A program made the position numbers and the translations under genes. The notes beneath the pieces were generated by a model. It was not told the DNA's origin, ran no database searches, and worked only from the letters and a program-made list of their open reading frames with translations. A DNA stretch of 64,000 bases from positions 1-64,000 of the forward strand of contig JAJPHF010000026.1 in NCBI GenBank assembly GCA_021325365.1, read 5' to 3'. Of this stretch, positions 17,213 to 24,904 are shown piece by piece. Source of the stretch: Pseudomonadota bacterium (GTDB taxonomy: Bacteria > Chloroflexota > UBA6077 > JAJPHF01). Within the stretch, counting starts at the first letter, position 1. Every line of letters begins with the position of its first letter.

Positions 17213-17257
17213 GCGTAGGGGCGGGTTTCATGCCCGCCCGCGGCCCGCAGGCCGCAG
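17213..17257. repeat. Interspersed GTAGGGGCGGG palindromic repeat
   Basis: A 45-base element (GTAGGGGCGGGTTTCATGCC then CGCCCGCGGCCCGCAGGCC) whose arms GGGCGGG...CCCGCCC can form a hairpin. Near-identical units occur in tandem at 45,497-45,590 and a degenerate one near 2,795-2,830, always between genes. Confidence 0.65.
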
Positions 17258-17298
17258 CTCTGGCGCCGCTACTGGGCTCCATCATTGCCCAAACCAAT

Positions 17299-18093
17299 CT
17301 ATGCCGGCGCGGCCAGCTTGCGGCCGACGAGCGCGGCGGTGCGCTGCACGAACCACAGGCGCCCGTCGGCGCGGTAGGGCCGCGCGCCGCTCAGGTCCTC
17401 GCGGGCGTCGCGCTCGATGAGCGCGCGCGCCTCGGCCGCGCGCTCGGGCAACGTGTGGGCGTTCGCCAGCCAGCGCTCGACCTCCTGCGTCAGCGCGTCC
17501 GAGTACACCGCCTCCAGCTCCAGCCCGTTGGCCGTGAGCAGCGCCAGCAGCTCGCTCAGCGGGTACGCGCGCGTGTGCGACGGGTCGCGCAGGTGCTCGA
17601 AGCGGTTCTGGTAGGCGGCGCGCGCCGGCTGCTCGCTCACCACGAGGTCCTCCAGCGCGACCGTGCCCCCCGCGCGGCAGACCCGCGTCATCTCGCGCAG
17701 CACCGCTGGCGGGTCCGCGAAATGGTGGAAGGCGTAGCGGCAGACGACCACGTCGAACGCGCCGTCGGCAAAGCCCGTCGCCTCCGCGTCGCCCAAAGCG
17801 AACCGCGCGTTGGCCAGGCCGCGCTCCTGGCGTAGCCGCTCGGCGAGCGCCAGCGGCGCCGCCGTCAGGTCGATCCCCACGACCTCGCGGCAGACGGCCG
17901 CGAACCCCAGCGCCACGTGGCCCGGCCCGGTCGCGACTTCGAGTACGCGCGCGGTGGGCGCCGGGCTCACCGCGCGCACCAGCCGCGCGATCCGCGCCGG
18001 GTCGCTGATGAGCGGGTTGGCCGCGTACTGCGGCGCCTGCTGGCTGAACTCGTGCTGTACGACCTGCTTGTGGTCCGGTCCCGCTCGCTCCAT
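17299..18093 (-). CDS. Class I SAM-dependent methyltransferase (UbiE/MenG-like)
   Basis: A 264-residue cytosolic methyltransferase of the Methyltransf_11/UbiE type. The SAM motif I is VLEVATGPGHVALGFA (about residues 45-60), followed by motif II VVGIDLTAAPLALAE, ARFALGDAEATGFADGAFDVVVCRYAFHHF (motif post I with the HHF typical of UbiE-like enzymes) and an Arg-rich C-terminus with about 60 further residues. The substrate cannot be named. The ATG start at 18093 has GGAG 9 bases upstream and the protein then begins MERAGPDHKQVVQHEFSQQA, a usual opening of this family. It is divergent from the cNMP/SLC13 fusion gene, about 100 bases away. Confidence 0.85.
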   Translation of the reverse strand: MERAGPDHKQVVQHEFSQQAPQYAANPLISDPARIARLVRAVSPAPTARVLEVATGPGHVALGFAAVCREVVGIDLTAAPLALAERLRQERGLANARFALGDAEATGFADGAFDVVVCRYAFHHFADPPAVLREMTRVCRAGGTVALEDLVVSEQPARAAYQNRFEHLRDPSHTRAYPLSELLALLTANGLELEAVYSDALTQEVERWLANAHTLPERAAEARALIERDAREDLSGARPYRADGRLWFVQRTAALVGRKLAAPA

Positions 18094-18196
18094 CCCTGCT
18101 ACTCCGTGGCGCGCGTCCGCCGCGCGGGTCCCCGGAAGGATAGGGCATCGGGCCTGTAGTACCCTACATTCGGGAAGGAGGGGAGCAAGCGCCGCT

Positions 18197-20890
18197 ATGA
18201 GCCTGCCGTCCGAGATCGCGGCCAACCCGCTGTTCGACGGCCTGCCGCCGGTCGAGAGCGCCAAGCTCATCGCCGAGCTGGAGCCGCGCCGCTACGCGCC
18301 CGGCGAGGTGATCTTCCGCGTCGGCACGCCCGGCGACGGCCTCTACCTGCTCGCCGAGGGGGCCGTCGAGGTCCGCACGGGGCCGGCCGGCCAGGAGGCG
18401 TCGATCATCGTGCTGCGCGCCCCCGACTACTTCGGCGAGCAGGCGCTGCTCACCGGCGACCCGCGCAGCACCACCGTGATTGCGGTGGGCGACGTGCTCG
18501 TCGGGCGGCTCGCGAAGCCGCGCTTCGACGCGCTGCTCGCGCGCAACCCCGCCCTGGCGCTGCACCTCGGGCGGGTGCTCAGCCGCCGTCTGAGCCGCGC
18601 GCGCCGCGCCCTCTCCGAGATGCGCCGCGGCTTCCAGGAGCTGGCGGTCGCGCGCCTGGACGCCGCCCCGCCCGAGCAGCGCGACTTTCTCACCCGCACC
18701 GCCATCCTGCATGAGCTGGACCCGGCCCTGGTCGACGCCCTGCTCGGCACCCACGACGCGGCCGCGCGGCTGGACGGCCTGGCCCGCGAGGGCGTGGTCG
18801 TGCCGAGCGAGGACGGCGCGACCTACGCTTACCATCCGCTCCTGGCGACGTTCCTGCGCACCCGCCTGCGCGCCGAGGTGAGCGCCGCCGAGCTGCGCGC
18901 CCTCCACGCGCGCGCGGCCGCGCTGCTGGAAGAGCGGGGCGACTGGGCGGAGGCGGCGCACCACTACCGGGCCGCCGGCCAGCCCGCCGCCGCCGAGCGC
19001 CTCCTGCTCGACGTGGGCCAGCGCCTCCTGCGGCGCGAGCCGGCCGCGCACGGCCCGACCGTCCCGCCCGCGCCGGCCGACGGCGCCACCGTGCGCGCCT
19101 GGCTCGCGGCGGTGAGCAACGGCGGGCCGCCCCGCTCAGCCCCGCTCCTGGCGCTCGAGCTGGCTGCCTACCGGCGCCTGGACGACCCGGCCGGCGAGCA
19201 GCGCGCGCTCGAGAGCGTCATCGCCGAGGCGCCGGCCAGCCTGTCCGCCGAGGCGCTGGCGACCTGTTACGAGCGGCTGGGCGAGCTAGCGGCCGCCCGC
19301 GACGACCGCGCCGCCGCGGCCCGCTACCTGGACCTGGCGCTGGCCCTGGAGCGCGAGGCGGTGTCCACGCGGACGGGCGAGCCGCCCCCGCCGCAGACCG
19401 ACGTGCGGCTCGACGGCAATCCGGGCGCCGGCCGCCTGGCGTTCGCCGCCGATCGCGCCTTCGGGCTGGCGATGGCCGCTAGGCGCCAGCTCGGCGGCAC
19501 GATGCGCACGCGCCTGCTGGGACTGCTCGTCGCGCTCGCACTCGGCGCCGTGTTCGTGCTGCTGCCCGCGCCGAGCGACCTCAGCGTCGAGGCCTGGACG
19601 GCGCTCGGGCTTCTCGTCGTGTTCGTGCCGATCCTCGTGCTGGACGTCGTGCCCGACTTCGTCGCCGCGCTGCTGCTCGTCGGCGCCTGGGCCGTTCTCG
19701 GCGTCGTGCCGCCCCGCGTGGCGCTCGGCGGCTACGCCAGCGGCACCTGGGTCCTCGTGCTGGCAGTGCTCGGGCTGGGCGCCGCCGTCGCACGCAGCGG
19801 CCTGCTCTACCGTGCCACCCTGCTGGCGCTCACCCACCTGCCGGCCACACACGTCGTGCAGGGCCTGGCGCTGGCGGCGCTCGGGCTGCTCTTCACGCCC
19901 GCGATGCCCAACGCCACGGCGCGCGTCGCGATGGCGGCGCCCCTCACGGCCGAGATGGCCGACGCGCTCGGCTACGCGCCCGGAGGCCCGGCCCGCGCCG
20001 GTATGGCCCTCGCCACCCTCTACGGCTTCGGCCTCTCGGCCGGCCTCTTCCTGACCGGCTCCACGACGGGCCTGCTCGTGCAGGGCGTGCTGCCACCGGA
20101 GGTGCGCGCCCAGTTCACCTGGGGCACCTGGCTCGTCGCCGCGCTGCCGCTCCACGTCGTCATCCTCGCCGTGGGGCTGGCGGCCGCGCTCTGGACCTAT
20201 CGGCCACGCGCCCCGCGGCCGCTGGCGCGCGAGCGGCTCGCCCTCCAGTGGAAGCTGCTCGGCCCGCCCTCCCGCGCCGAGCGCGTCACGCTCGTGATCT
20301 TCGTGCTCGTGCTCGGTGGCTTCGTCACGCAGGGCGTCCACCACGTCGATCCCGCCTGGGTGGGGCTGGCCGGCCTGTGCGCGCTGCTGGCCACGGGCGC
20401 GCTCGACCAGCCCACCTTCCGTAGCGGCGTGAACTGGAGCTTCCTGCTCTACCTCGGCGTGCTGGTCGGCCTCGGCGACGTCTTCGTCCACCTGGGGCTC
20501 GACACCTGGCTCGCCAACCACCTGGCGGACGCGCTCGCGCCGGTCGCCGGCAGCCCGCTGCAGTTCGCCCTCGCCCTGACCCTCGCGTCGTTCGCGTTGT
20601 CGTTCGTCGTGCGCTGGCAGGCGGCCGCGGTGCTGCTCACGCTCGTCCTCGCCCCGGCCGCCGTCGCGCTCGGCGTGAGCCCCTGGGTGGTCGGCATCAT
20701 CGCGCTCGTCGCCACCAACACCTGGTTCCTCTCGTACCAGAGCACCATCTACCTCGCGCTCTACTACGGCATGGACGAGAGCTTTACGCACGCCAGCGTC
20801 CGCCCGGTCGCCTGGGCCTACGCCCTCTCCGTCCTCGTCGGCGTCGCCCTCAGCGTCCCCTACTGGCGCGCCCTCGGCCTACTCGGGTAG
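18197..20890 (+). CDS. cNMP-binding domain / MalT-like linker / SLC13 (DASS) transporter fusion
   Basis: An 897-residue three-part protein. Residues about 8-130 form a cyclic-nucleotide-binding domain (NPLFDGLPPVESAKL, GEVIFRVGTPGDGLYLLAEG, DYFGEQALLTGDPRSTTV). Residues about 155-290 resemble the winged-helix and first helical repeats that follow the ATPase in MalT/LuxR-type regulators (FLTRTAILHELDPALVDALLG, YAYHPLLATFLRTRL, HARAAALLEERGDWAEAAHHY), here without any P-loop ATPase; a further TPR-like stretch runs to about 400. From about 435 there are some 12 membrane spans of the SLC13/CitT divalent-anion symporter type (GYASGTWVLVLAVLGLGAAV, TPAMPNATARVAMAAP, ATNTWFLSYQS). The likely role is regulated di/tricarboxylate or sulfate uptake. 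GGAGGGGAGC lies upstream of ATG 18197; an 18-codon-upstream frame is unrelated sequence. Confidence 0.82.
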   Translation: MSLPSEIAANPLFDGLPPVESAKLIAELEPRRYAPGEVIFRVGTPGDGLYLLAEGAVEVRTGPAGQEASIIVLRAPDYFGEQALLTGDPRSTTVIAVGDVLVGRLAKPRFDALLARNPALALHLGRVLSRRLSRARRALSEMRRGFQELAVARLDAAPPEQRDFLTRTAILHELDPALVDALLGTHDAAARLDGLAREGVVVPSEDGATYAYHPLLATFLRTRLRAEVSAAELRALHARAAALLEERGDWAEAAHHYRAAGQPAAAERLLLDVGQRLLRREPAAHGPTVPPAPADGATVRAWLAAVSNGGPPRSAPLLALELAAYRRLDDPAGEQRALESVIAEAPASLSAEALATCYERLGELAAARDDRAAAARYLDLALALEREAVSTRTGEPPPPQTDVRLDGNPGAGRLAFAADRAFGLAMAARRQLGGTMRTRLLGLLVALALGAVFVLLPAPSDLSVEAWTALGLLVVFVPILVLDVVPDFVAALLLVGAWAVLGVVPPRVALGGYASGTWVLVLAVLGLGAAVARSGLLYRATLLALTHLPATHVVQGLALAALGLLFTPAMPNATARVAMAAPLTAEMADALGYAPGGPARAGMALATLYGFGLSAGLFLTGSTTGLLVQGVLPPEVRAQFTWGTWLVAALPLHVVILAVGLAAALWTYRPRAPRPLARERLALQWKLLGPPSRAERVTLVIFVLVLGGFVTQGVHHVDPAWVGLAGLCALLATGALDQPTFRSGVNWSFLLYLGVLVGLGDVFVHLGLDTWLANHLADALAPVAGSPLQFALALTLASFALSFVVRWQAAAVLLTLVLAPAAVALGVSPWVVGIIALVATNTWFLSYQSTIYLALYYGMDESFTHASVRPVAWAYALSVLVGVALSVPYWRALGLLG

Positions 20891-21023
20891 CTGCGGGAGC
20901 ACAGCAGTCCTGGGCCATTTTCCGTATGCCGCGGAGGACCAGCGCGTGCCTTGGTCCACCGCCGACCCCGGCCGCGAGGCCGTGCGCGGTTCCAAACCGA
21001 ATCCGGAGATACGGTTCGCCTAC

Positions 21024-21058
21024 TCCCTCTCCCCCTGGGAGAGGGGCGGGGTGAGGGC
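21024..21058. repeat. CCCTCTCCCCCTGGGAGAGGG palindromic repeat unit
   Basis: A 35-base unit between the convergent SLC13-fusion and polyprenyl-synthase genes; CTCTCCC and GGGAGAG are complementary and form a hairpin. Two further copies lie at 41,024-41,114. It may work as a terminator for both genes. Confidence 0.6.
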
Positions 21059-21095
21059 ACGCCCCGCTACGCGAACCGCCCCGCCGGATCGGGTA

Positions 21096-22187
21096 TCATA
21101 GGCGCCGGCTGACGACGAAGGTGATGCACGACCGCAGGTGCATCCGCGCCGGCTCACGGGCGAGGAAGCCCAGCTCCCGATCGAACGCCCTTGTTGCGGC
21201 AGCCGCGAGCCTCAAGGCTACCCCGCGCGCGTAATCAAGGCTGCCATAAGCGCGCATCAACTCGATGACCGTCCGGACGTCTTGCCGATTACGCGCGGAT
21301 CGCGGCTTCCCAAGAATCTGCAGGAGCGCATCTCGATCAGGCCCCCGCGCGACCTTCAGCAGATGAATCAGCACGAGCGTCTGCTTCCCCTCGATGATGT
21401 CTCCCCCGTTTGGTCCCTTGAGTCCGTCGAAGTCCGACACGAGGTCTAGAAGATCGTCAACGACCTGAAAGCTCTTGCCGAGCAGCAGGCCGAACCGTTC
21501 GATCGACGCCGACTGGGCACGATGGGCGCCCGCGATCAGCGCCCCGATGAGCATCGGCCCCGCGACCGTGTAATAGGCCGTCTTGTTGTCCGCCAGGAAG
21601 AACCAGTCCGCCTCCGTCAGATCGTGTCGCCGATCGCGCGTCCACTTCAGCTCGACCGTCTGGCCAAACGCCGTGCGCGTCAGCAGATCGGAGAACGCCT
21701 GCAAGACCGCCCGGGCCCGGTGCTGCGGCAGCAGCCGAAAATTGTCCTGGAGCACCCGCCACATCAGTAGGTGCAGCGCATCGCCGGCGTTGATGGCAAG
21801 CTGGCAGCCGTACAGCCGCGGCAGGGCCTTGCCGCCGCGCCGCCGTGGCGATCCATCTTCGCAATCGTCGTGGACAAGAAGCCAGTCCTCCGACAATTGC
21901 ATTGCCGCCGCCGACGGGATGGCCTGGCGCGGGTCACCGCCCAGCGCCTCGCAGGTCAGCAGCAGGAGCGCGGGCCGCAAGTACTTGCCCTGTCGCCGCG
22001 GATACTCGCTCACGAGCTGCTGATGGAACCGCGCCACGTCCTCGCGGCCCGCGGCGTAGCGGTCGATAGCCGGCGCCCAGAGATCGTCGAGATAGGACTT
22101 GACGACGGGCCAGAGCATCTGCCGCTTCTCGGCCAGGACGTCGAGAAAGCTGGTGGGTGCCATCTCAGCGGTGACGGATTGCAGCAT
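21096..22187 (-). CDS. Polyprenyl (farnesyl-type) diphosphate synthase
   Basis: A 363-residue all-helical isoprenyl diphosphate synthase that condenses IPP with an allylic diphosphate. Both Asp-rich motifs are present: DDCED at 107-111 (FARM, followed by SPRRRG) and DDLLD in KSFQVVDDLLDLVSD (SARM); also GKYLRPALLLL and KLHY-like basic sites (GKQTLVLIHLL). Trp102, five residues before the FARM, is bulky, which in this family limits the product to short chains, so farnesyl diphosphate for squalene is a sensible product. It is the last gene of the hopanoid operon, overlapping hpnG by 23 bases. ATG 22187 has GGGGGAGCG directly upstream. Product length remains an inference. Confidence 0.85.
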   Translation of the reverse strand: MLQSVTAEMAPTSFLDVLAEKRQMLWPVVKSYLDDLWAPAIDRYAAGREDVARFHQQLVSEYPRRQGKYLRPALLLLTCEALGGDPRQAIPSAAAMQLSEDWLLVHDDCEDGSPRRRGGKALPRLYGCQLAINAGDALHLLMWRVLQDNFRLLPQHRARAVLQAFSDLLTRTAFGQTVELKWTRDRRHDLTEADWFFLADNKTAYYTVAGPMLIGALIAGAHRAQSASIERFGLLLGKSFQVVDDLLDLVSDFDGLKGPNGGDIIEGKQTLVLIHLLKVARGPDRDALLQILGKPRSARNRQDVRTVIELMRAYGSLDYARGVALRLAAAATRAFDRELGFLAREPARMHLRSCITFVVSRRL

Positions 22188-22884
22188 CGCTCCCCCGTCC
22201 TCGCCACCACGGGCGAGTGCTGCGCGTGTGGTCGGGCGCGAGCGCGGTCCTGACCACGATCGCCGCGCGCAGCGCGTACGGCAGCGCGCGCAAGCCGAGC
22301 CAGGCGAGCTCCGGCCAGAGCCCTGGCTGCCAGAGGGCCTGGAGCGGCTGCTCCCAGCGCGGCGAGAGGTCGTGGCGCGGCGTGTCCAGGACGACCCGCA
22401 CCGTCGCCCCGATGGGCTGCTGGCGCAGAAGCCAGCCGGTTTCCATGTCGGCGGCCGCGAAGCCGTGGGCGTACCACTGCTGCCGCGCGCGCCCGGTTAC
22501 CAGCCCCGGCACGGTGACGAGCGGCGCCACCAGCGGCTCCCAGCCCAATCGCCGCGCCGCTGCCGCCAGCGCCTCGACCAGCGGGGCGGAGCAAGGCAGG
22601 CGCTCGCCGCTGGGTAGCCCCACCCACGGCGGGACGACGACCGCGCCCGGCCGGAGCCGCTCTGACAAGGCGCCGGCCAGCCCACAGGCTATGAAGCACG
22701 TTGGTGGCTCGCGCCGGGCGCGGCGCCCCATCCCGACCCGCGCGACGGCGACGCCGCGCGGCAAGACGGCCCGCGCGGCCAGCGCCTCCAGGCGCGTCGC
22801 CGCGATCACCGTCAGGTCCCGCGTGCCCCCGGCGGCGCGCGCCCCGAATGCCGGTCGCGGCTCACGCAGCGTAACCGTGCTCAC
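22165..22884 (-). CDS. hpnG: HpnG-type nucleosidase/phosphorylase (adenosylhopane to ribosylhopane)
   Basis: A 239-residue member of the purine/uridine phosphorylase superfamily. HpnG removes adenine from adenosylhopane, giving (phospho)ribosylhopane. Visible family elements are VIAATRLEALAARAVLP, CFIACGLAGALSERLRPGAVVVPP (the GLAG..L..G-VV phosphorylase strand), and the substrate-binding FAAADMETGWLL, where the ADMET motif is the nucleoside-binding Met/Glu pair. The GTG start at 22884 lies inside the end of hpnA (23-base overlap) and gives the expected N-terminus just before the first strand; an upstream frame is only shadow. Position between hpnA and a prenyl synthase in the hopanoid operon supports the assignment. 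Confidence 0.8.
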   Translation of the reverse strand: MSTVTLREPRPAFGARAAGGTRDLTVIAATRLEALAARAVLPRGVAVARVGMGRRARREPPTCFIACGLAGALSERLRPGAVVVPPWVGLPSGERLPCSAPLVEALAAAARRLGWEPLVAPLVTVPGLVTGRARQQWYAHGFAAADMETGWLLRQQPIGATVRVVLDTPRHDLSPRWEQPLQALWQPGLWPELAWLGLRALPYALRAAIVVRTALAPDHTRSTRPWWRGRGSDAAIRHR

Positions 22885-23848
22885 GGTACCAGGCCACCGC
22901 CCGCCCCAGCGCCGGGCGTACGGGCGAGGGCCGATAGCCCAGCTCGCGGCGCGCTTTGGCGTCGTCGACGTACATGTAGTGGCGGGCCATCTGCACTCCT
23001 TCAAGGGGGATCGCCGGCTGCGCGCGCAGCAGGCGGCAGCGCAGCTCATCGCCCCAGCCCAGCGCCAGGGGAACCCCGTGCGGCAGCTCCAGGCGCGGCG
23101 CGCGGCGCCCGGTCAGCTCGGCCAGCGCCTGCCAGATCTGGCGGAAGCTGAGGTTTTCGCCGCCCACCAGGTACCGCTCGCCCGGCTGACCCCGTTCGAG
23201 GACCAGGACGTGCGCCCGCGCGACGTCCTCCACCGCGACCAGGTTCAGGCCGCCGCGGACGCTGGCGAAGATGCGGCCGCGCTGGAAGTCCAGGACCATG
23301 CGTCCCGTCGGCGTCGGCTTCCAGTCGCCCGGCCCGACCGGGGCGGTCGGCAGCACCAACACGACGGGGACACGCGCCGCCAGCGCGGCCCGCTCCTGCG
23401 CGGCCTTCGAGGCGTGGTAGGTCGACAGGCCCGCGTGCGGCGGCGCCCACTGGGCCTCCGTCGCCGGCTGGTCCGGGGCGCCGGGGCCGACCGTGGCCGA
23501 GCTGGACGTGACGACCGCGCGCTCCACGCCCGCGATGCGCGCCGCCTCCAACAGTCCGCGCGTGCCCGCTACGTTCGTCCGCGCCACGCGCTGCCGGTCG
23601 CGCGGCGCGAACGAATAGAGGGCGGCGACGTGGACCAGGTAACGGCACCCTTCCAGGGCGCGGACCAGCGCGCCCGGCTGCTCCAGGTTCCCCACGACGC
23701 GGGTGCATCCGTCGAGCGCCGGCAGCCGCTCGCCGCTCCCTCGCGCCAGCGCCCGCACCCGGTAGCCGGCTGCCAGCAAGGCATGGAGCACGTGCCCGCC
23801 GACGAAGCCGGTGCCGCCCGTCAGAAATACCTCCTCCCCGCCGCGCAT
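22862..23848 (-). CDS. hpnA: Hopanoid-associated sugar epimerase (HpnA)
   Basis: A 328-residue extended-SDR/NAD-dependent epimerase. The Rossmann motif GGTGFVGGHVLHAL is at residues 11-24; the catalytic pair appears in STYHASKAAQE (Tyr, Lys), with TSSSATVGPG before it, and the substrate-side FRQIWQALAELTGRRAP and YRPSPVRPALGRAVAWYREHGY segments typical of HpnA follow. Length and order match the family (about 330). HpnA homologues are consistently located in hopanoid clusters, but their exact reaction is unresolved; a role in modifying the sugar-derived side chain is usually assumed. The gene starts 2 bases after the hpnH stop and overlaps hpnG, so it is part of the same operon. Confidence 0.88.
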   Translation of the reverse strand: MRGGEEVFLTGGTGFVGGHVLHALLAAGYRVRALARGSGERLPALDGCTRVVGNLEQPGALVRALEGCRYLVHVAALYSFAPRDRQRVARTNVAGTRGLLEAARIAGVERAVVTSSSATVGPGAPDQPATEAQWAPPHAGLSTYHASKAAQERAALAARVPVVLVLPTAPVGPGDWKPTPTGRMVLDFQRGRIFASVRGGLNLVAVEDVARAHVLVLERGQPGERYLVGGENLSFRQIWQALAELTGRRAPRLELPHGVPLALGWGDELRCRLLRAQPAIPLEGVQMARHYMYVDDAKARRELGYRPSPVRPALGRAVAWYREHGYAA

Positions 23849-23850
23849 CG

Positions 23851-24903
23851 CTAGCTTGCCTCCCGCACGGGGAAGCGCCGGCGGGCCGGCCGGCTCGCCG
23901 CCGTCGCGGCGATCGCCCGCGCCGATTCACGGAGCGAGGTCATGGTGGCGAGCACGGCGGTTGGTTCGTAGCCGCAGTGCGCCATACAGTTGGCGCACTT
24001 GGGGTTGGTGCCCCGCCCGTAGGCGTCCCAGGCGGTGGTCTCGAGCAGCGCGCGGTAGGACGGCGCATAGCCATCCGCGAGCAGGTAGCAGGGCCGCTGC
24101 CAGCCCTGCACCGAGTAGCAGGGGATGCCCCAGGCGGTGCAGGCGAAGTCGGTCTTACCCTCCAGGAAGTCGAGGTAGAGCGGCGTGTGGTTGAGCCGCC
24201 AGCGCCGCCGCCGCCCGCCCGCGAACGCCGCCCGGAAGAGCGCGCGGGTGCGCTCGACGCCCAGGAAGTGCTCCTGGTCGGGCGCCTTCTCGTAGGCGTA
24301 GCCGGGCGCGATCTGCATAGTGTCCACCGCCAGCTCGTCGTTCAGGTAGTCGAGCACGGCGCGCACCGTGCTCGGCTCGTCCTGGGCAAAGAAGGTGGTG
24401 TTCGTCGTCACGCGGAAGCCCCGGCGCTGAGCGGCGCGAATCGCGGCGACCGCGCGATCGAAGACGCCCGCCCGCGCCACCGACTCGTCGTGGCGCTCGC
24501 GCAAACCGTCGACGTGTACCGACCAGGCGAAGTACGGCGAGGGCGTGAACCGGTCCAGCTTCTTCTCCATGAGCAGCGCGTTGGTGCAGAGGTAGACGAA
24601 CTTTCGGCGCGCGACCAGGGCGGCCACGATCTGGTCGATCTCGTCGTGGACCAGCGGCTCGCCCCCCGCGATCGAGACGATCGGCGCGCCGCACTCCTCG
24701 ACGGCGGCGACGCACTGCTGCACCGTGAGCCGCCGCCGCAGCAGCTCGTCGGGATGCTGGATCTTGCCGCAGCCGGCGCACGCCAGGTTGCACTGGTAGA
24801 GCGGCTCCAGCTGCAGGACCAGCGCGAACTTGGGATTGCGCTTCAAGCGCTGCTTGATCACGTAGGCTGCGACGGTCAGGCTCTGGATCAGCGGTACGGC
24901 CAT
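23851..24903 (-). CDS. hpnH: Adenosylhopane synthase, radical SAM (HpnH)
   Basis: A 350-residue radical SAM enzyme that joins a 5'-deoxyadenosyl radical to diploptene, giving adenosylhopane, the first step of side-chain extension. The cluster motif is CNLACAGC (Cys38, Cys42, Cys45), within the HpnH-specific context LEPLYQCNLACAGCGKIQ; other family-specific strings are VSIAGGEPLVHDEI, RKFVYLCTNALLMEKKL, FAWSVHVDGL and TNTTFF. C-terminal Cys residues occur in KCANCMAHCGYEPT. Length is typical. It starts 1 base after the shc stop and ends 2 bases before hpnA, clearly one operon with squalene-hopene cyclase. Confidence 0.93.
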   Translation of the reverse strand: MAVPLIQSLTVAAYVIKQRLKRNPKFALVLQLEPLYQCNLACAGCGKIQHPDELLRRRLTVQQCVAAVEECGAPIVSIAGGEPLVHDEIDQIVAALVARRKFVYLCTNALLMEKKLDRFTPSPYFAWSVHVDGLRERHDESVARAGVFDRAVAAIRAAQRRGFRVTTNTTFFAQDEPSTVRAVLDYLNDELAVDTMQIAPGYAYEKAPDQEHFLGVERTRALFRAAFAGGRRRRWRLNHTPLYLDFLEGKTDFACTAWGIPCYSVQGWQRPCYLLADGYAPSYRALLETTAWDAYGRGTNPKCANCMAHCGYEPTAVLATMTSLRESARAIAATAASRPARRRFPVREAS

Positions 24904-24904
24904 G

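Noticed and set aside
19286..20791. A 501-codon minus-strand open frame opposite the SLC13 transporter
   Set aside because: It is antisense to a clearly homologous membrane protein; composition (Glu/Gln/Arg/Gly/His repeats) is typical of the complement of GC-rich coding DNA.
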